From Nectonema munidae (taxonomy: Eukaryota > Nematomorpha > Nectonematoida > Nectonematidae), in NCBI GenBank assembly GCA_030549495.1, contig JAUIRK010000936.1, positions 1,316,958 through 1,380,957 of the forward strand: 64,000 nucleotides of DNA, written 5' to 3'. A program made the position numbers and the translations under genes. This document shows positions 15,901 through 26,950 of the stretch, piece by piece. The notes under the pieces are model-generated. The model had not been told where the DNA came from, searched no databases, and was given only the letters and a program-made list of their open reading frames with translations. How positions within the stretch are numbered: position 1 is the first letter of the stretch; every line of letters begins with the position of its first letter.

Positions 15901-18900
15901 TTGCTCTTGTACAATCTAATTTTATTAAAGATTATAGGAGAAAAATTGGGTAGAGCAGAGATCAGATTACTTTATCCATTCCATAATTCCTCGTAAATTT
16001 TTTTTGCTTTAAAAAAACAAAAAAACATTGAAATGTTCTAAACAAATAGTATCGTGGGGAAAGTTTCCAATAAAGTTTAGGACATCCGGACGTAAGAAAA
16101 ATTGTTTGTGCGATTATAAAAGTATTTACATATTACAAGAGGTCATTTCCTATATATATCAATGAAAGGGAATTTTCGAAATAGACTCTCAAAATAATTA
16201 ATGCAATGAAAAGTATGGGAAAATTTAGTTCGAAAATTAGAAGCTTTATAAAAAAATATATATTTATTACACCGTCTATAAAAATATACACATAGGTTAA
16301 ATTATAGCGATAAATTGTTTCCGAGCGGTCATCTCATTATGAAATCGGACAGGAAAGACGGAACACTAATCATGAGTGAATGAAAAATTCTAAAATAAAT
16401 GTCTTTTGAAAGAGAAAAGTATGAAAACGTAGTAGGGAAAATATTTAATGCATTTTTTAATATCAATTCTCTTATTCAGTTAAAGAATATAGTGTAGTAG
16501 TTGGAATCAAGATTATGACAAATGAATACGAATGAGAAGTGTGACAACTACTAAATAACATAAAAAGCATACAGATGAGGATTTAATATTTCGCCAGGCG
16601 TTTCTTCGTATTTGGAAATTCTTACATCTATAGGAGTATTAATAATCCAAACATCTTTAATCCGATCAATGAAGGGTTTGGAAATCATGTCAAAAGGCAA
16701 TAGAGAAGGAACTGAAAAGACATAAAAAAATTAAAATAAAACTCAAGTATCTTTAATTGGCAAATTCACAAATAATAATTTGGTGAACATCGAGATAATT
16801 CTATATTTAATTTGATAAAAATTAACCTCGGCAAAAGTACTCAATTCCAACTCATGAGTTATGCAGAAGAACGTTAAATCATGAAGGCCTGATGTGTGTA
16901 TTTATATAACAAAGGGGATACTCATTTCAGTGCCCAGCTTCATTCAAACAGTAAAAACTCTTTGCATGAATGTTTACACAAGCATATTCGGTATGACGAG
17001 ACCACATGTCATACGAAATTCCATTATCTATATAATAGGCTAGGGTCTGTCTGTGTGCCGCTGGAAGCATTCTGATTGGTTGAAATTATTTATATGTTTG
17101 GTCATATCGAATAACTTTTAACAAGTATGTGTTGTATACATATTTTTTTATAAAAACTATTAATGAAGAATTATTAATCAATCAAAAAGCAATCACTCAA
17201 TAATTGATATGAAATATCTGCCATTTAAATACAAAAAAGAAACACGGTCGATAAAGGTTATCTGTAGAAAAGCTTTTTTAAGAAAAGAAAACTTTTTTTA
17301 AGTGGTATTCATAAAAAAATACAAATAATTTATAAAAAGCTATATCTGTACCCTCTTATATCTCTCTCTCTCTAAGGTCGCACTTCTTCCTTCAGATGTT
17401 CGCTATGGTAAAAAATCGAAAGTATATTGACTGTTCCGAAATTATCTAAGTTTGAAAATAAGAACGTATTTTATACAAAAAAAAACAAAACATTGATTTT
17501 TTAGAATCAAGTTTTTTTTAACATGAAAGAAAAAAAAGTTCTCACTGTTCAACAGGATATACGGTTCTACCAAAGTGAACATTTGACTCAAATAAATTTA
17601 AATATAATTTACCTTCCAGTTTGTATTTAAAACCTTAATATATTTTTTTTGGAAATTATTTAACACTAGAAAAACCATGGGGCGACATTAAACGCCTATC
17701 CTTTTTCAAAAAATCAAATGAAAAGAATTTTTTCAGGCATTTTGACCATTTATAAAAGTTAAATATTTCCTCTAACTGTATAAAAAACTCCATACTTTCT
17801 TAAAATAAAAAAACGGTAATGCGTAATATAGGCCTAGAAAAGTTTATTTGCAATTTGCTTTTTCTAAAATTTTAATTAAAATTGCCTTTAAATATGCATG
17901 TTGGGTAGTGAAAAATCGTGGGATGGATATATGAACTAACTTGCATATTGACAAAAAAAATCATTGCTTCTCGAGATTTTTGTTGTAAAACAGATCAAAA
18001 GGTAAAACAAATTGAAAAAAAAAATTCAGATGGAAAGACTTTGTTTGATTGTCGTTGTTTTCTCTAAACGTGCGAAACATTTTTTCATTTCATTTTGGGC
18101 TAGAAATTTTTTTTGAAAAAATCGACTAGCAAATCAGGGTGGAAGAGAAGCCGTCCAATGGATTTTAGTCTACAGTTATTACTAACATGAGAACTATACT
18201 AAACTCTATGCCAATGAATTGATCAAAGAGACATTTAAATTAGTTTCTCTAAGTATGGACCAGTGGCTCTCAACCTTTTTACCCCATTACGCCCCCTTTA
18301 ACCCTTTTAGGAGCAGAATTTTGAAGAATAATCGTCGGCTTTTTTTTCAATGGAATTTTGTATGTTGTAAGCAGGCGATTATTATTTCTTGGTACACCGG
18401 TGTCACACTAAGCCTCAAAGGGTTAAGAGCAAGCCTTTCTTTAGTGAGATAATGATATAACTTTTTAGTAAATAAAGATGGGCGTGAGTAAGGTTGGTTG
18501 GGTACTGGGTTTCGATAACTCAATGTCTTGGGTTCGATCCCGGATCAAGCCTACTTTCTCATAGTTCGATACAAGCGGCGCAATTTGTGCCTTCTCGATG
18601 ATAACACCACAAAAAAATATTAGTAATATATTTGACATTTTATTTGATTATTAGTGAGATATTAGAAAGTAAATGACTAAATTTATTAATTTGACATTCC
18701 TACTCAAAATTAAAAAAATACATCAAGTTATTCAATACAGAAAATAGATTAGCAGATTGTAAATAAGTAACTAATGACAAAGTGGTATTTATGCATTTGT
18801 TTCATAAAATTCTGCTAACAATTTTAATAGAAATTTATATTGCAAGAAACTGAAATTAGAATTATTGATATGAAAGATATGCGATTAAAATTTAAAAACA

Positions 18901-19726
18901 TCGCTTTTTCTACACTTTTAGCAGATTGGAGCTGTTTGAAAAAGTTAAAACTAGAAAAATTAAGATTCCTAAGCCCTAAAGGATTGGTTTTCGAAAATAT
19001 TTTTTGAATGAATTTTAATAAAAATTAAAACAGACAATTAGTATTATGTCAACCATACGTGATCCATTGTGACTAAAGGGATACACAATTAAAAAATAAA
19101 TGTTTTTACGGGGCATTTGGGAGCCGGGCCCTCCATCTAAGTTATGGTCTTCAGCCTCAAAAAAATTGAAATTTACAAATTAAAGGAAATAATGAATTCA
19201 TTTTTTGATAATATGATTATACTAACAATATAAAGCAAATAAGATGAAAATGTATAACAATTATTGATATCATAGAGGGTGATGATCAACTTCTTGAATT
19301 GTGTTAAAGATGGGCCTTCTAGCTGTAATAAGAAAGCAAAGTTATAATAAAAAATTACTCTTTGGTATGAGAAACGAAGATAAGAAATATAAACCACGAT
19401 AAAATCATAAATAAGTAGATAAAGGAACTCATAAGCACAAAGAGTAGAGTTGTTATAAGCTACATTTGTTACTTTAATTTTAATTGAAGTCTGTAGGTAA
19501 ACAAACAGAGTAGTGTGACACATTTGGCCCCTCCAAATAAAAATTTCTGGCTACGTTACTGTATGTATATATGAAAACTCGCAGAAATAAAAATATAAGA
19601 CAGAAAAAAATAAAAAATAAACTAACCAGGAACATCTTCATCCTCTCCTCCTAGTTCATTTCTCTGTAGGTTATCAATGTCAACATAGTTTACAGTTTGA
19701 TGCATAAGTTGTTGAAGTGCAGACAT
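965..19726 (-). CDS. PLD: Phospholipase D (PLD1/PLD2 type), 13 exons, 3' half outside the window
   Basis: Hydrolyses phosphatidylcholine to phosphatidic acid and choline at membranes. Exons on the minus strand: 19627-19726, 16573-16711, 9930-10058, 7618-7699, 6718-6783, 5632-5774, 4452-4754, 3433-3516, 2729-2813, 2534-2647, 2336-2475, 1140-1182, 965-1075. Every junction is GT-AG and every phase agrees, giving 513 residues without a stop. Exons 2-6 hold the PX domain ([17 protein letters not shown]; then [11 protein letters not shown] and FVEVSFLSF). Exons 6-7 hold the PH domain ([19 protein letters not shown]). Exons 8-11 hold the first catalytic half ([33 protein letters not shown]) and HKD motif 1. 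Exon 12 continues with LTDIG. Exon 13 is supported by phase and length but is not a conserved block. The central loop and second HKD motif are not here and should lie left of base 1. Three introns are 58-81 bp; the others are 0.6-6.5 kb and full of repeats. Identity follows from known PLD sequences; exon borders were read by eye. Confidence 0.9.
2134..2279. mobile_element. Pogo/Tigger-like MITE in PLD intron 11
   Basis: CAGTAGATCGGTTATAACGC starts at 2201, and CGCGTTATAAAGGATCTAGTG, its near reverse complement, ends at 2279; this gives a 79-bp unit flanked by TA. A second copy of the left terminus (CAGTAGATCCATTATAATGC) begins at 2134, so the site holds a partial duplicate or a nested copy. 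The termini match those usual for pogo/Tigger elements. Confidence 0.6.
2336..2475 (-). CDS. PLD: PLD exon 11 with the first HKD catalytic motif
   Basis: Translates as [20 protein letters not shown] followed by [27 protein letters not shown] is a perfect HxKxxxxD motif (His and Lys of the phospholipase D superfamily active site), and the surrounding block is the most conserved part of PLD1/PLD2. Borders are TCTGCTAG acceptor and CAG|GTAACA donor. Intron 10, just upstream in the gene, is only 58 bp (2476-2533). The catalytic residues are intact, so the gene shows no sign of decay in this half. Confidence 0.95.
3808..4195 (+). mobile_element. Truncated hAT-type MITE (GGCTTCGGAGCC family), copy 1
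   Basis: Starts with AAGGCTTCGGAGCCGC and runs through a middle that matches, base by base over most of its length, the reverse complement of the complete copy at 27774-28154. It ends at GGTGCTGGAGCCGGAGT without the second inverted repeat. It lies in PLD intron 7 (3517-4451). Confidence 0.65.
4946..5452. repeat. Fold-back (long inverted repeat) element in PLD intron 6
   Basis: The arm at about 4946-5090 reads ATTATAACAAATATAAAAAA, then a GTAAAAACTGGACACTTATT block and on to GAGATGTAACGGGA. The same sequence, with only scattered changes, occurs in reverse complement at about 5300-5452. Roughly 130-150 bp arms surround an AT-rich loop of about 200 bp with no coding capacity. It is a MITE-like or fold-back transposon; no clear target duplication was found. 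It sits between PLD exons 6 and 7. Confidence 0.75.
7184..7321. mobile_element. piggyBac-like MITE, TTAA-flanked
   Basis: Both ends are TTAACCCATTAAG in inverted orientation, so the 138-bp element is bounded by the TTAA expected for piggyBac targets. Inside the right end is the palindrome GTTCCCAAATGGGAAC, and CAGACGA occurs three times internally. It lies in PLD intron 4. Related copies are at 39870 and 32811. Confidence 0.75.
7856..8070. repeat. Pogo-like terminus followed by GGCAAAAGGACAAAAT tandem repeat
   Basis: TACGGTAGAACCTCAAGTAT at about 7858 resembles a pogo/Tigger terminal repeat. From about 7940 to 8065 there are four or five imperfect copies of a roughly 28-bp unit containing GGCAAAAGGACAAAAT. 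The whole lies in PLD intron 3. No second terminus was identified. Confidence 0.4.
8380..8668. repeat. Dispersed repeat ending in a hAT-like terminus, copy 1
   Basis: The right part (AAATTTCTGACTACATTACTG) and the preceding 250 bp (AAGAAATATAAAACTACGAT, reading toward the terminus) match a second copy at about 19260-19560, which ends AAATTTCTGGCTACGTTACTG. Read inward, the terminus is CAGTAACGTAGCCAGAAATT, a common hAT-type end. The left ends are not defined. It lies in PLD intron 3. Confidence 0.45.
10329..13494 (-). mobile_element. hAT element A (composite), 8-bp target duplication
   Basis: Termini CAGAGGCGCACATCC (10329) and GGATGTGCGCCCCTG (ending 13494) are inverted repeats, and each is flanked by an exact AGACATAC (10321-10328 and 13495-13502), the 8-bp duplication typical of hAT. 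The 3.2-kb body contains a second hAT-like unit (element B, about 11700-13281) with its own terminus CAGTGCTTTTCAAACTTG read on the minus strand. The left arm includes a run of C at about 10820. A second copy of the same composite, in opposite orientation, lies at about 23540-26015. All of it is inside PLD intron 2. Confidence 0.85.
11700..13281 (-). pseudogene. hAT element B transposase remnant nested in element A
   Basis: On the minus strand several frames together read as the C-terminal half of a ZBED5/SCAND3-like hAT transposase: [14 protein letters not shown], then [15 protein letters not shown] and the dimerisation block [20 protein letters not shown] followed by [13 protein letters not shown] and LDKLV (11889-12083). 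Multiple stops and shifts separate the pieces, so it is dead. Its start terminus is flanked by TTCTAGTT (minus strand); the far terminus is degraded near 11700. Confidence 0.75.
17029..17100 (+). other. Helitron-like 5' terminus (tentative)
   Basis: TCTATATAATAGGCTAGGGT followed by CTGTCTGTGTGCCG resembles the 5' end of many animal Helitrons (a TC start and a TCTATATAATA...GGGTCTGTCTGT block). No helicase frame or CTRR hairpin end was found nearby, so only a fragment, or a chance similarity, can be claimed. Located in PLD intron 1. Confidence 0.3.
18261..18435. mobile_element. Short hAT-like fragment (CAGTGGCTCTCAACC)
   Basis: CAGTGGCTCTCAACCTTTTT at 18261 is a classical hAT/Charlie-type terminus. 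A weak inverted counterpart, AAAGGGTTAAGAGC, ends near 18432. The interior carries no transposase domain that I can recognise. Located in PLD intron 1. Confidence 0.45.
18481..18625 (+). repeat. tRNA-like SINE fragment
   Basis: GGTTCGATCCC in TTGGGTTCGATCCCGGATCA is a good polymerase III B box, preceded about 40 bp upstream by a tRNA-D-arm-like TGGTTGGGTACTGGG. The cloverleaf is imperfect and the tail (GCGCAATTTGTGCC...) is not tRNA, so a tRNA-derived SINE is more likely than a tRNA gene. Confidence 0.4.
19260..19561. repeat. Dispersed repeat ending in a hAT-like terminus, copy 2
   Basis: Ends in GGCTACGTTACTG (inward CAGTAACGTAGCCAG) and shares most of the preceding 250 bp with 8380-8668, including GAAATATAAACCACGATAAA. 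It sits 65 bp downstream of PLD exon 1, inside intron 1. A long minus-strand open frame here (19173-19523) is AT-driven and has no homology I recognise. Confidence 0.45.
19627..19726 (-). CDS. PLD: PLD exon 1 with start codon
   Basis: The ATG is at 19726-19724 and begins [19 protein letters not shown]; the exon ends after an acidic stretch (GGEDEDVP) at a GTTAGT donor. The remaining one base joins exon 2 at 16711 to give VPSLLPFDM, matching the pre-PX N-terminus of animal PLDs. An AG (19731-19730) sits only three bases before the ATG, so an upstream 5'-UTR exon or a spliced leader may be joined here. No other in-frame ATG is needed to complete the family N-terminus, which varies in length. 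Confidence 0.72.
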
Positions 19727-19730
19727 TTTC

Positions 19731-22700
19731 TGGTTGAGCAAAAGTATGGTATATATTTATGAAAAAATAATTTAAGTATTCCCTAAAAAAAGAAAATATT
19801 TTAAATTAAAAAAGAATTTAAAGATATAGAACTCTTTTTGAAGCTATAGCATAGCCAATAGCTATAGACAATACGGACAGGTGTTGGCTAGTCAGATTGG
19901 ATTAATTTGTTTAGGTGGTCGGTATCGCATCCAAGGGAAGAATAATTTTCTATAGCAGGACAGATGGTAAGGATAGTCACGATCAGTAATCGAGCCGAGA
20001 CCAACAGGATAAAAACCCTACTCTCCCACCAATAGTGTATCTGCGAACAATAATTAATCTATTAAGATATGAAGTAAAATAAGCAAATGATTAGGATACT
20101 GAAGTTGAATAAAATGAAGTTGAAGTTGAATTTAACATTGACAATATTGTACAATAAGATGCTGTAAACTTTATTATTTTTTGTCTACAAATAATTGAAG
20201 ATGAATATGACAAAATAATCATCACTGCATAAAAATTTTGAAAACATTTTTTTATTGTTGTTTCATCCAAACGATCTGTTTTTATGACAAAACAAAAGTA
20301 CTGAAAAAAAGTGGATGATTCAAAAACTATGTAAATAATGTCATTCAAGTGGAAAAATGATATTTTTGATCAAAATTGCCAAAAAAGATCAATTAAAATT
20401 AAACTTTTATCTTATGAATTTCAAGGAAAAATAATGCTCAATATGACATGTGTTAATAAAAAAACTTCCCATTTTTTGAGTAATGTAAAAATATTCTTGT
20501 TTGAAACAATTGGCAATAGATATTTCTGATACATTCATGTTTTTAAAATATGAGCGTAGGCTAGCACTTATTAATAGTATAGCAAAAAACAATTTTTCGA
20601 CCTCCAAATTCTGAAAACCTGTTTAAAGTCTCTAGATATTTTCAACTTAAAATGGGGACTAAGCAAAGTCAAAAGGAGAATAAGCAAATTCAAATGGAAA
20701 TAAGCATTATCAAATTGGGACTTTAAATTTTTAACTTTTTGAAAAAATTGTTTCTGTGATTGAAGGAGGGTGTTATGCGCACATATATGTATAAGAATGA
20801 TGAGTGCATGCTTGTTTATGACAGTATGCATGTACGTGTAAGAAGGTTTGATGTGATTGTGTAAGGGTATTTGATATCTTTCCTTTCAAGGCATAATTTA
20901 AAAATCCACATCTTCCATACTGAATATATTTAGAAGTAAATTTTGAATTTTTGATAGGGATTTCTTACCATATAACATTATTTACAACCTAAATAGCTCA
21001 AAATAATTTATTTATTCATGTATTATTTTTAGCGTAGTATTAAGGACACCGCATTTAAATCTGATTTCTAATATGAATTCCAATAGCTTTCGCATCATGA
21101 TTAAGTTTTTACTATGAAAAGAATGGGGATTAGTAATGGGATGATTAATTGTAATAGGGTGGTAAAAATCGTGATTTTTTTAAAGATCGACATCGGAATC
21201 GTATTGAAAAGAAAAATTAAAGGGATTCAGTGAGAATTGAAAGAAGTTTTTTACATGTCTTGTTGTTAATTTACTTCACAATATGGTAGTTTTATTCTTA
21301 AATAAAAAGTCTTGTTTACCCCCTGAACTTTTATTGTGACTGTGAGGTATTAGGCTCTCACATAAAGAATATGAATGTTTTTGAAAAGAATATTTTTCCT
21401 TTTTCAGTTGCTAAAGGGGTGGGATTAAGATCTGTGGCTTGTCGAGCAGAAAAATAGGATCAAATAGAAAAAATAATAACCTGTCATAAAATAGTATCCG
21501 CATATCTATGACGAAAGCTGAAAACACCTGAATGCAAAATCTAGAAAGGAGCTTTGACAATACTAAGCGACTTGTTACCGGCCTAGCCAATCTTCCTCTG
21601 TACCTGCCTCCATCCAAATTCCTTTTAGTGTATTCAACAAGTTAACTTACTATAAATATAAGCACAACTCTTTTTCAGGTCAACTGAATTCAAATACAGG
21701 AGTTAAAAACATAACTCGATTTATCATAGGCTAACTAAGCAACCTAAGTTGGAGCATGTCTACGATGAAAAGCCAAAGCCAGTTGCATGCAAGATCTTTA
21801 AGCAGTAATCCACAACAAGACTATGCTCAATGCCCATTAGATTCCATTATTTTTGAAAAAAAAGATAATTTAATAATAAAAAAGTTATGATTGAAGATTA
21901 ATTAAAATTAAGTTAAAAACAAATAAAAAATAAATAAATAAAAAAAATAAGTTTAATTTTTATAAGCATATGAAGAAACCCTTCTTTAGCCAAATCCGTA
22001 AGTAAAAGTCGGGTTTAAGTACTTTATTTTTAAAGTATTTAAAGACAAGTCGGATTTTGTACATGGGATTTTATAAGTAACTTGAGTTATGGATTTTTTT
22101 CCCCAAATTCGGCAACTCTGGTTGCGTGATACCAAGAGAAGTATGAGTTGTACCAACTTATATTGAAATTTAAAATAAAATAAATAATTATATTGTATTC
22201 TAAATTTTGCCTAACCTTGCATAATACATCTTTTAATGTTTAAAAATTTGCTTAAAATAAATATCAATCGTTTTGAACTTTTAAAGAATTTTAGTTATAA
22301 TAGACATATTTTTTATTATTAGAGAGTTTCTATTAGCAAGTAGTATCAAGCAATTCCCTAAAGAAGGAGAAGATTCAATGTTGCTTATGTTAAATTATAG
22401 CGAAAAATATACGTGAGAGTACTAAAACAAGATAGGTAAGCAATTTAAGTTTTTCTTAAACAAAAATATTTAAAGATATATAACGATTACGAAATTTCCA
22501 TCTGGATTTTAAAGTAATGGCTCACGTCACATCAAGTTAGATAAAATACTAAATAAATTATATTTTATAATAAAATAGTTAATACTATTATAAAAATATA
22601 ACAGTTTCCAAGTAAATACCTATTTCTTTAAATGCAGAAAATAAATTAAAATATTTTATAGCAAGTTTACAAAACCAGGAAAACAAATAGACTTAAAGAA

Positions 22701-23535
22701 TCATAAAAGTATTAGTTTTAAAAAAAAAATTTTTTAAATTGATTTGATTTTGCTTTACATAGCTTGTAAAAATTCATATGTATTAGAGAGAAAAAATTTA
22801 TTGTCAATTTTTGAACAAAGCTTAAAGAATATTAATAGAAAAAATCTCTTTAAGGGGAGCTTGATTTTTGAGATTCCTTGCAATTTTTTTCATCGTGATA
22901 TGTTTCTAATAAACTTTCTCTCTCTCTCTTCTCTCTCTATTAATAGAAAGATATAACAAATTTTTTAGTTTAAAATATTTTGGATAAAAAAATAAATCAT
23001 ATCTAGACAGTAAATATATATCGTTTCACACTGAATGAGCCGGGTAATGTGCGATTGCCTGTAAACCACCATAGGTGGCTTATGTATAGTGGCGCATTAA
23101 ACCAACTTACAACCACTGAATGAAATTGTTAGGATCGATTCCAGATGCTATTAGATTGAACTTAACTTTACCAGTAAAAAGGAAAAGCTTTCATATCCCT
23201 TCCGCCTGTCTAAATTAAAATTTCTATTCTACAAAATTCTCTTAATTATATCTGTTCAAACTTCTTGACTTTTTATAAAATAGTTATTCATATTTTTCAT
23301 CTTTTAATACAGATTTTATGGTAGTTGACTGATGTTCAAATCTGTCAATCAAAATCAAATCTATAATGTTTATAAATGTTAACTCATTGTTTAAATTAGA
23401 TACACTCTGTAAAATTTATAATCATAAGCATATTGGAACATATAACATGTATAAATACAATTTTCTCAATAAGCATTGCAACATTGTAGCAAATGTCAAT
23501 GAAAATTATGGTTGATGATAAAATGCTTATAGAAT
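19731..23535. other. Gene-free stretch upstream of PLD
   Basis: About 3.8 kb of AT-rich DNA. It contains the PLD promoter side, short frames with AT-driven composition (20091-20348, 20338-20529, 22744-22956), a CT microsatellite near 22920 and a possible tRNA-like sequence with GGATCGATTCC near 23135. I see no host exon or intact element in it. Confidence 0.5.
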
Positions 23536-23539
23536 CTTT

Positions 23540-26015
23540 CTCTTTTATTTATAATTTTTAAATTTTTTTATAAAAGAATATTTGTCTAATGAATACACCC
23601 ACATTATACTTAGACTATAAGCTCTCAATCACACCACAACTGCACTGATTTTACCAAATCAAATTACCTTATTTGTAATTCTCATTACATCAACCTTCTA
23701 GCTCAGCGATTTTCAAACTGGAGTTCGCGATGCTGCGAAGAAATTTCAATGGGATCGAGAAGGGAATACTGAGTGAATGGTTTTTCATAAAATATTATAC
23801 CCATATTGGGTCATTTGCCATTTTTGCCAATAAGTCACATTTAAAAAGAAAAAATTTAGTCTTTGAATTGAGTACTATATTTTTCTTTTATTAAAGTTGA
23901 TGCATATCTTTCTGTCAAACGATATTGTTGAAAGGCTAATAGGAGAGTTGTCTTATGACATAATATCAGAGATAATTTTATTGATTCGGAATTTGATTTT
24001 CAACTCTTTTCAATGAAACAATAAATGCTGCAAAATTAGCTGGGCTTTGAGTTTAGGTAAACCTTTAAGACAATTTTTGTTTTGCGAAATATTTTAGCAG
24101 TAAAACAATTTAAAGAGAAATATTTAACAAGGTGGACAGTTTTTTATAGTTATTAAGCTTGGAGTGTGTATACTGACCATGCTAAGCAATTTTTTTCTAG
24201 TTTTCAGACTCTGATTAAGCAAAAATTTACAGATAAATTTGGTACCGAGGGGCTATTCATCACAAAGTTTTAATTATTAAAACCATACTTGATTGTTAAA
24301 AATGTTTCAATGATGTCATTAAAAGAGTCTATTTAATTAAAGCAAAGATTTCAACTCTAATTTTTTTCAGAGTTACGTAAAGAAAATTATTTCGAATTTG
24401 AAAAACTCCTACTGAACTAAAACATGAGGTAGCTTTCCTATATAAAAGTTTCAAAGCGATGCTATTGAAAGAAATTCATTAGCATTCTGCAAAATGAATG
24501 TAAAATTTTCAGATGTCCGTTTTCGTATTTTCCTATTGTTTTTAGTAAACATTTTGAATCATGAATTCCCTTAAACTTTCGTTGCAAGGAAGAGATTACT
24601 CTATCCCATTGTCATAAACTTGTATTTAAATAGAGCTGAAATTATGCCATTTTAAACAAGAAAAATTTTGCTCCATTTTCTAATATATTTGTTCATGAAA
24701 ATAAAATTTTGATTAATTAAAATGTCCTTGAGATGAAACACGGTGTAGCATATAAAAATGTCTCTTTATTTTCCTAACCTATAAAAATTTGAAAAATACT
24801 ATCTATTATCAAAAACCCGTTCATAATCTCGATTAGTTATCCGGCCCCGGAAGACTTGTTAATTCAAGGACAGTTTATTGGTTTAATTAATCATTGAGGA
24901 GGTTGTAAAACAAGTTTTTATGAACTATCTGATAGCGATTTTTCGATTGAAATGGGTAGTCCTATGCTGAGTTTGCAAAGATCGCTCTGAAATGTCTGAT
25001 TCGATTTTCAACTACATATGAGTGTCAGAAAGCGTTTTCCATGCTACTTGCGATTGAAACCAAATCCTCAAATAGATTAGAAGTAAGTAATGATATCAGA
25101 GTTGCATAGGTCAAAACAAAGCCAAACTTAGACAACTGGTTTATACAAAATAGATTAATACACCCCATTGACATTGATTGTATTATTCAGACAATTTTTG
25201 AATAAACAATTGTGTCAATTTTTTTACTACATTAGATTATATTTTGATTTATTTTTTTTAAATGACCCGAGCTAATAAATATTCATAAAGAGACCCCCAC
25301 GCTGAAATTTTTTTACAAATTTTTTAAACAACTGTTCTATCTCAACAAAAGAACAAAATCATTTATATATGATGGATCACTACTCATCGGATGTAATTAA
25401 GCCTTTTTCCCTCTTTATTGCTATTTAACATTTAGTGAAACCGATGGTCACAATTGTGGTTTATATCGCTAGATATGCTATATTCTAACCTAGTGAAGGT
25501 TTTATACCATGACAAAAGATGTTCGGTGTAAACCTTTAGAGAAAAGAATTTTTGGTTGAGCCGATTATGTACTTGGTCTTCGAAGGTTAAAAATGTTTTT
25601 GTCGAAATTCAGTGTTGCTTAAAATAAAAATTTTAAATTGTTAGCAACGAAATGTTACCAAGCTTGATTAATAACACAAAAAAACAAAGAATCATCTTGT
25701 ATAATCTTCATATTTTACCCACACATATATTCTGTCAGTAAAGTAAATTGTTTGAAAATTTATTTAGGATATGGGTCTATGAATTGACAGGTATGTAGCC
25801 GTGAATTTAAATTTGGTCCTTTTAAATAGAAATTGAAGGTTTAAAATGTTTGTAAGAAATATTCTACAAACTTTAAATTTATATAAATTTGCTATTCCAA
25901 TCCCTAAGTTATACGCTAAAAATTATATGAAAATGAAATTATTTGTAAAGTTTTATTAACAAAAATTTTAAGCAAAGTGTAAAAACAACTCACCCCATCT
26001 AGATGGGCACCCCTG
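23540..26015 (+). mobile_element. hAT composite A[B], second copy, opposite orientation
   Basis: The sequence is the reverse complement of 10329-13494 over most of its length, with moderate divergence. The arm of A (23545-23705) is followed by the B terminus CAGCGATTTTCAAAC (23708), flanked by TTCTAGCT; then B transposase relics (YLCEKAFSML-like region near 25020-25130), then the other A arm to CCATCTAGATGGGCACCCCT and G at 26015. The first A terminus near 23540 is eroded. Frames are interrupted many times. The fact that B has the same position in both copies shows that A carried B when it was duplicated. Confidence 0.75.
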
Positions 26016-26279
26016 TATGAGATGTATTGAGATCAACAATAAATAGCTTCAAAATAAAGTTAGTATAAGAACTAATCACTTAACTAGATCCAATCATCTT
26101 TTTCATTTTCAGTCTTTTGACAATAACAGCTGCTTTAAGAAAATAATTTATGGTATCTATCACAATATAAATAGATTTTATAGTGATCTCGATTTCTCTA
26201 ACCCCTTTAAATTCAAAAACGCTGTTAAAAAAGCAATAATCAATCTTTAATCTTTATGTACATATCTAACATGTGCTTG

Positions 26280-26560
26280 TAATCTTTTTTTTTCTTTCCT
26301 TTTTTCTCTCTTTTTTTTCTTTCTTTTCCTTTTTTTTTCTTTTTTTCTTGCTCTTTCGATAAAGAATGTTATTCTTGAATTCTGCTTTATACTGTCTTTC
26401 GAATGCGACAACTGGATGTTTATCTCGATGGCTTCTTGCTTCTTTGAACTCCTGATGCTTGCTCGTGTTCATTCAACATATCCTCACCTACTGTGTCGTT
26501 CAATCCTTCGTTTGTGAAAAGATTCCACATTTCCCTCTCAGCTTGATTTGGAACTTGTTT
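26280..26560 (-). other. Purine-rich microsatellite and adjoining unexplained open frame
   Basis: A (CTTT)-rich tract at 26285-26350 gives lysine-rich minus-strand translation. The 200 bp to its right are less AT-rich than the surroundings and have an open minus-strand stretch (NQAEREMWNLFTNEGLNDTV) ending at a good donor, GTAG|GTGAGG, which could be an exon. The neighbouring frame (26266-26472) runs into the repeat. No family was recognised; it may be a gene fragment or chance. Confidence 0.25.
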
Positions 26561-26798
26561 TGTTTACTTTAAATAAATAAATAAAATAATATATACATTA
26601 AAAAAAAATAAATGGATAGAATTTTCTATAGTCGAACAGCCAAATCGACAAATAAGGTGAAAATTTCTTTACAGTTATTGGAATCAATTTAAATTCTAAC
26701 AAGTTCTGGAGGAACACAAAACACGTTTAATGTTTTAAGTTGACCTAACAATTTATTTGAAAGGAGCCAGAAGAAATATTTTAATATAATAGATACTT

Positions 26799-26950
26799 GA
26801 GCCTAAATGGTTGTTAGGGTGTACCTCTTAGCTTAAAAGTTGAAGGTCAGGGGTTCGATCCTCAAGGCTCCCAACTCTTATGATAAGCCAAGTGCCAGCT
26901 TTCAAGTTTTAACAACTTACAAGCTGCGTCAATTCAACAAACAACAACAA
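26799..26950 (+). repeat. tRNA-like SINE, copy 1
   Basis: GAGCCTA...AGGCTC bracket a 72-nt tRNA-like head with an A-box region (TGGTTGTTAGGGTG) and a B box (GGTTCGATCC); the T stem pairs poorly and no sound anticodon stem forms. A CAACAACAA-rich tail follows. A second, close copy of the head is on the minus strand at 46982-47055. The tail and imperfect folding favour a SINE over a tRNA gene. Confidence 0.55.

Noticed and set aside
19173-19523. 116-aa minus-strand frame inside PLD intron 1
   Set aside because: It lies within a dispersed repeat, is made of hydrophobic AT-driven residues and has no conserved motif.
26799-26870. Functional tRNA gene
   Set aside because: B box is good but the anticodon arm and T stem do not pair properly and a second similarly defective copy exists, so a SINE head is more likely.
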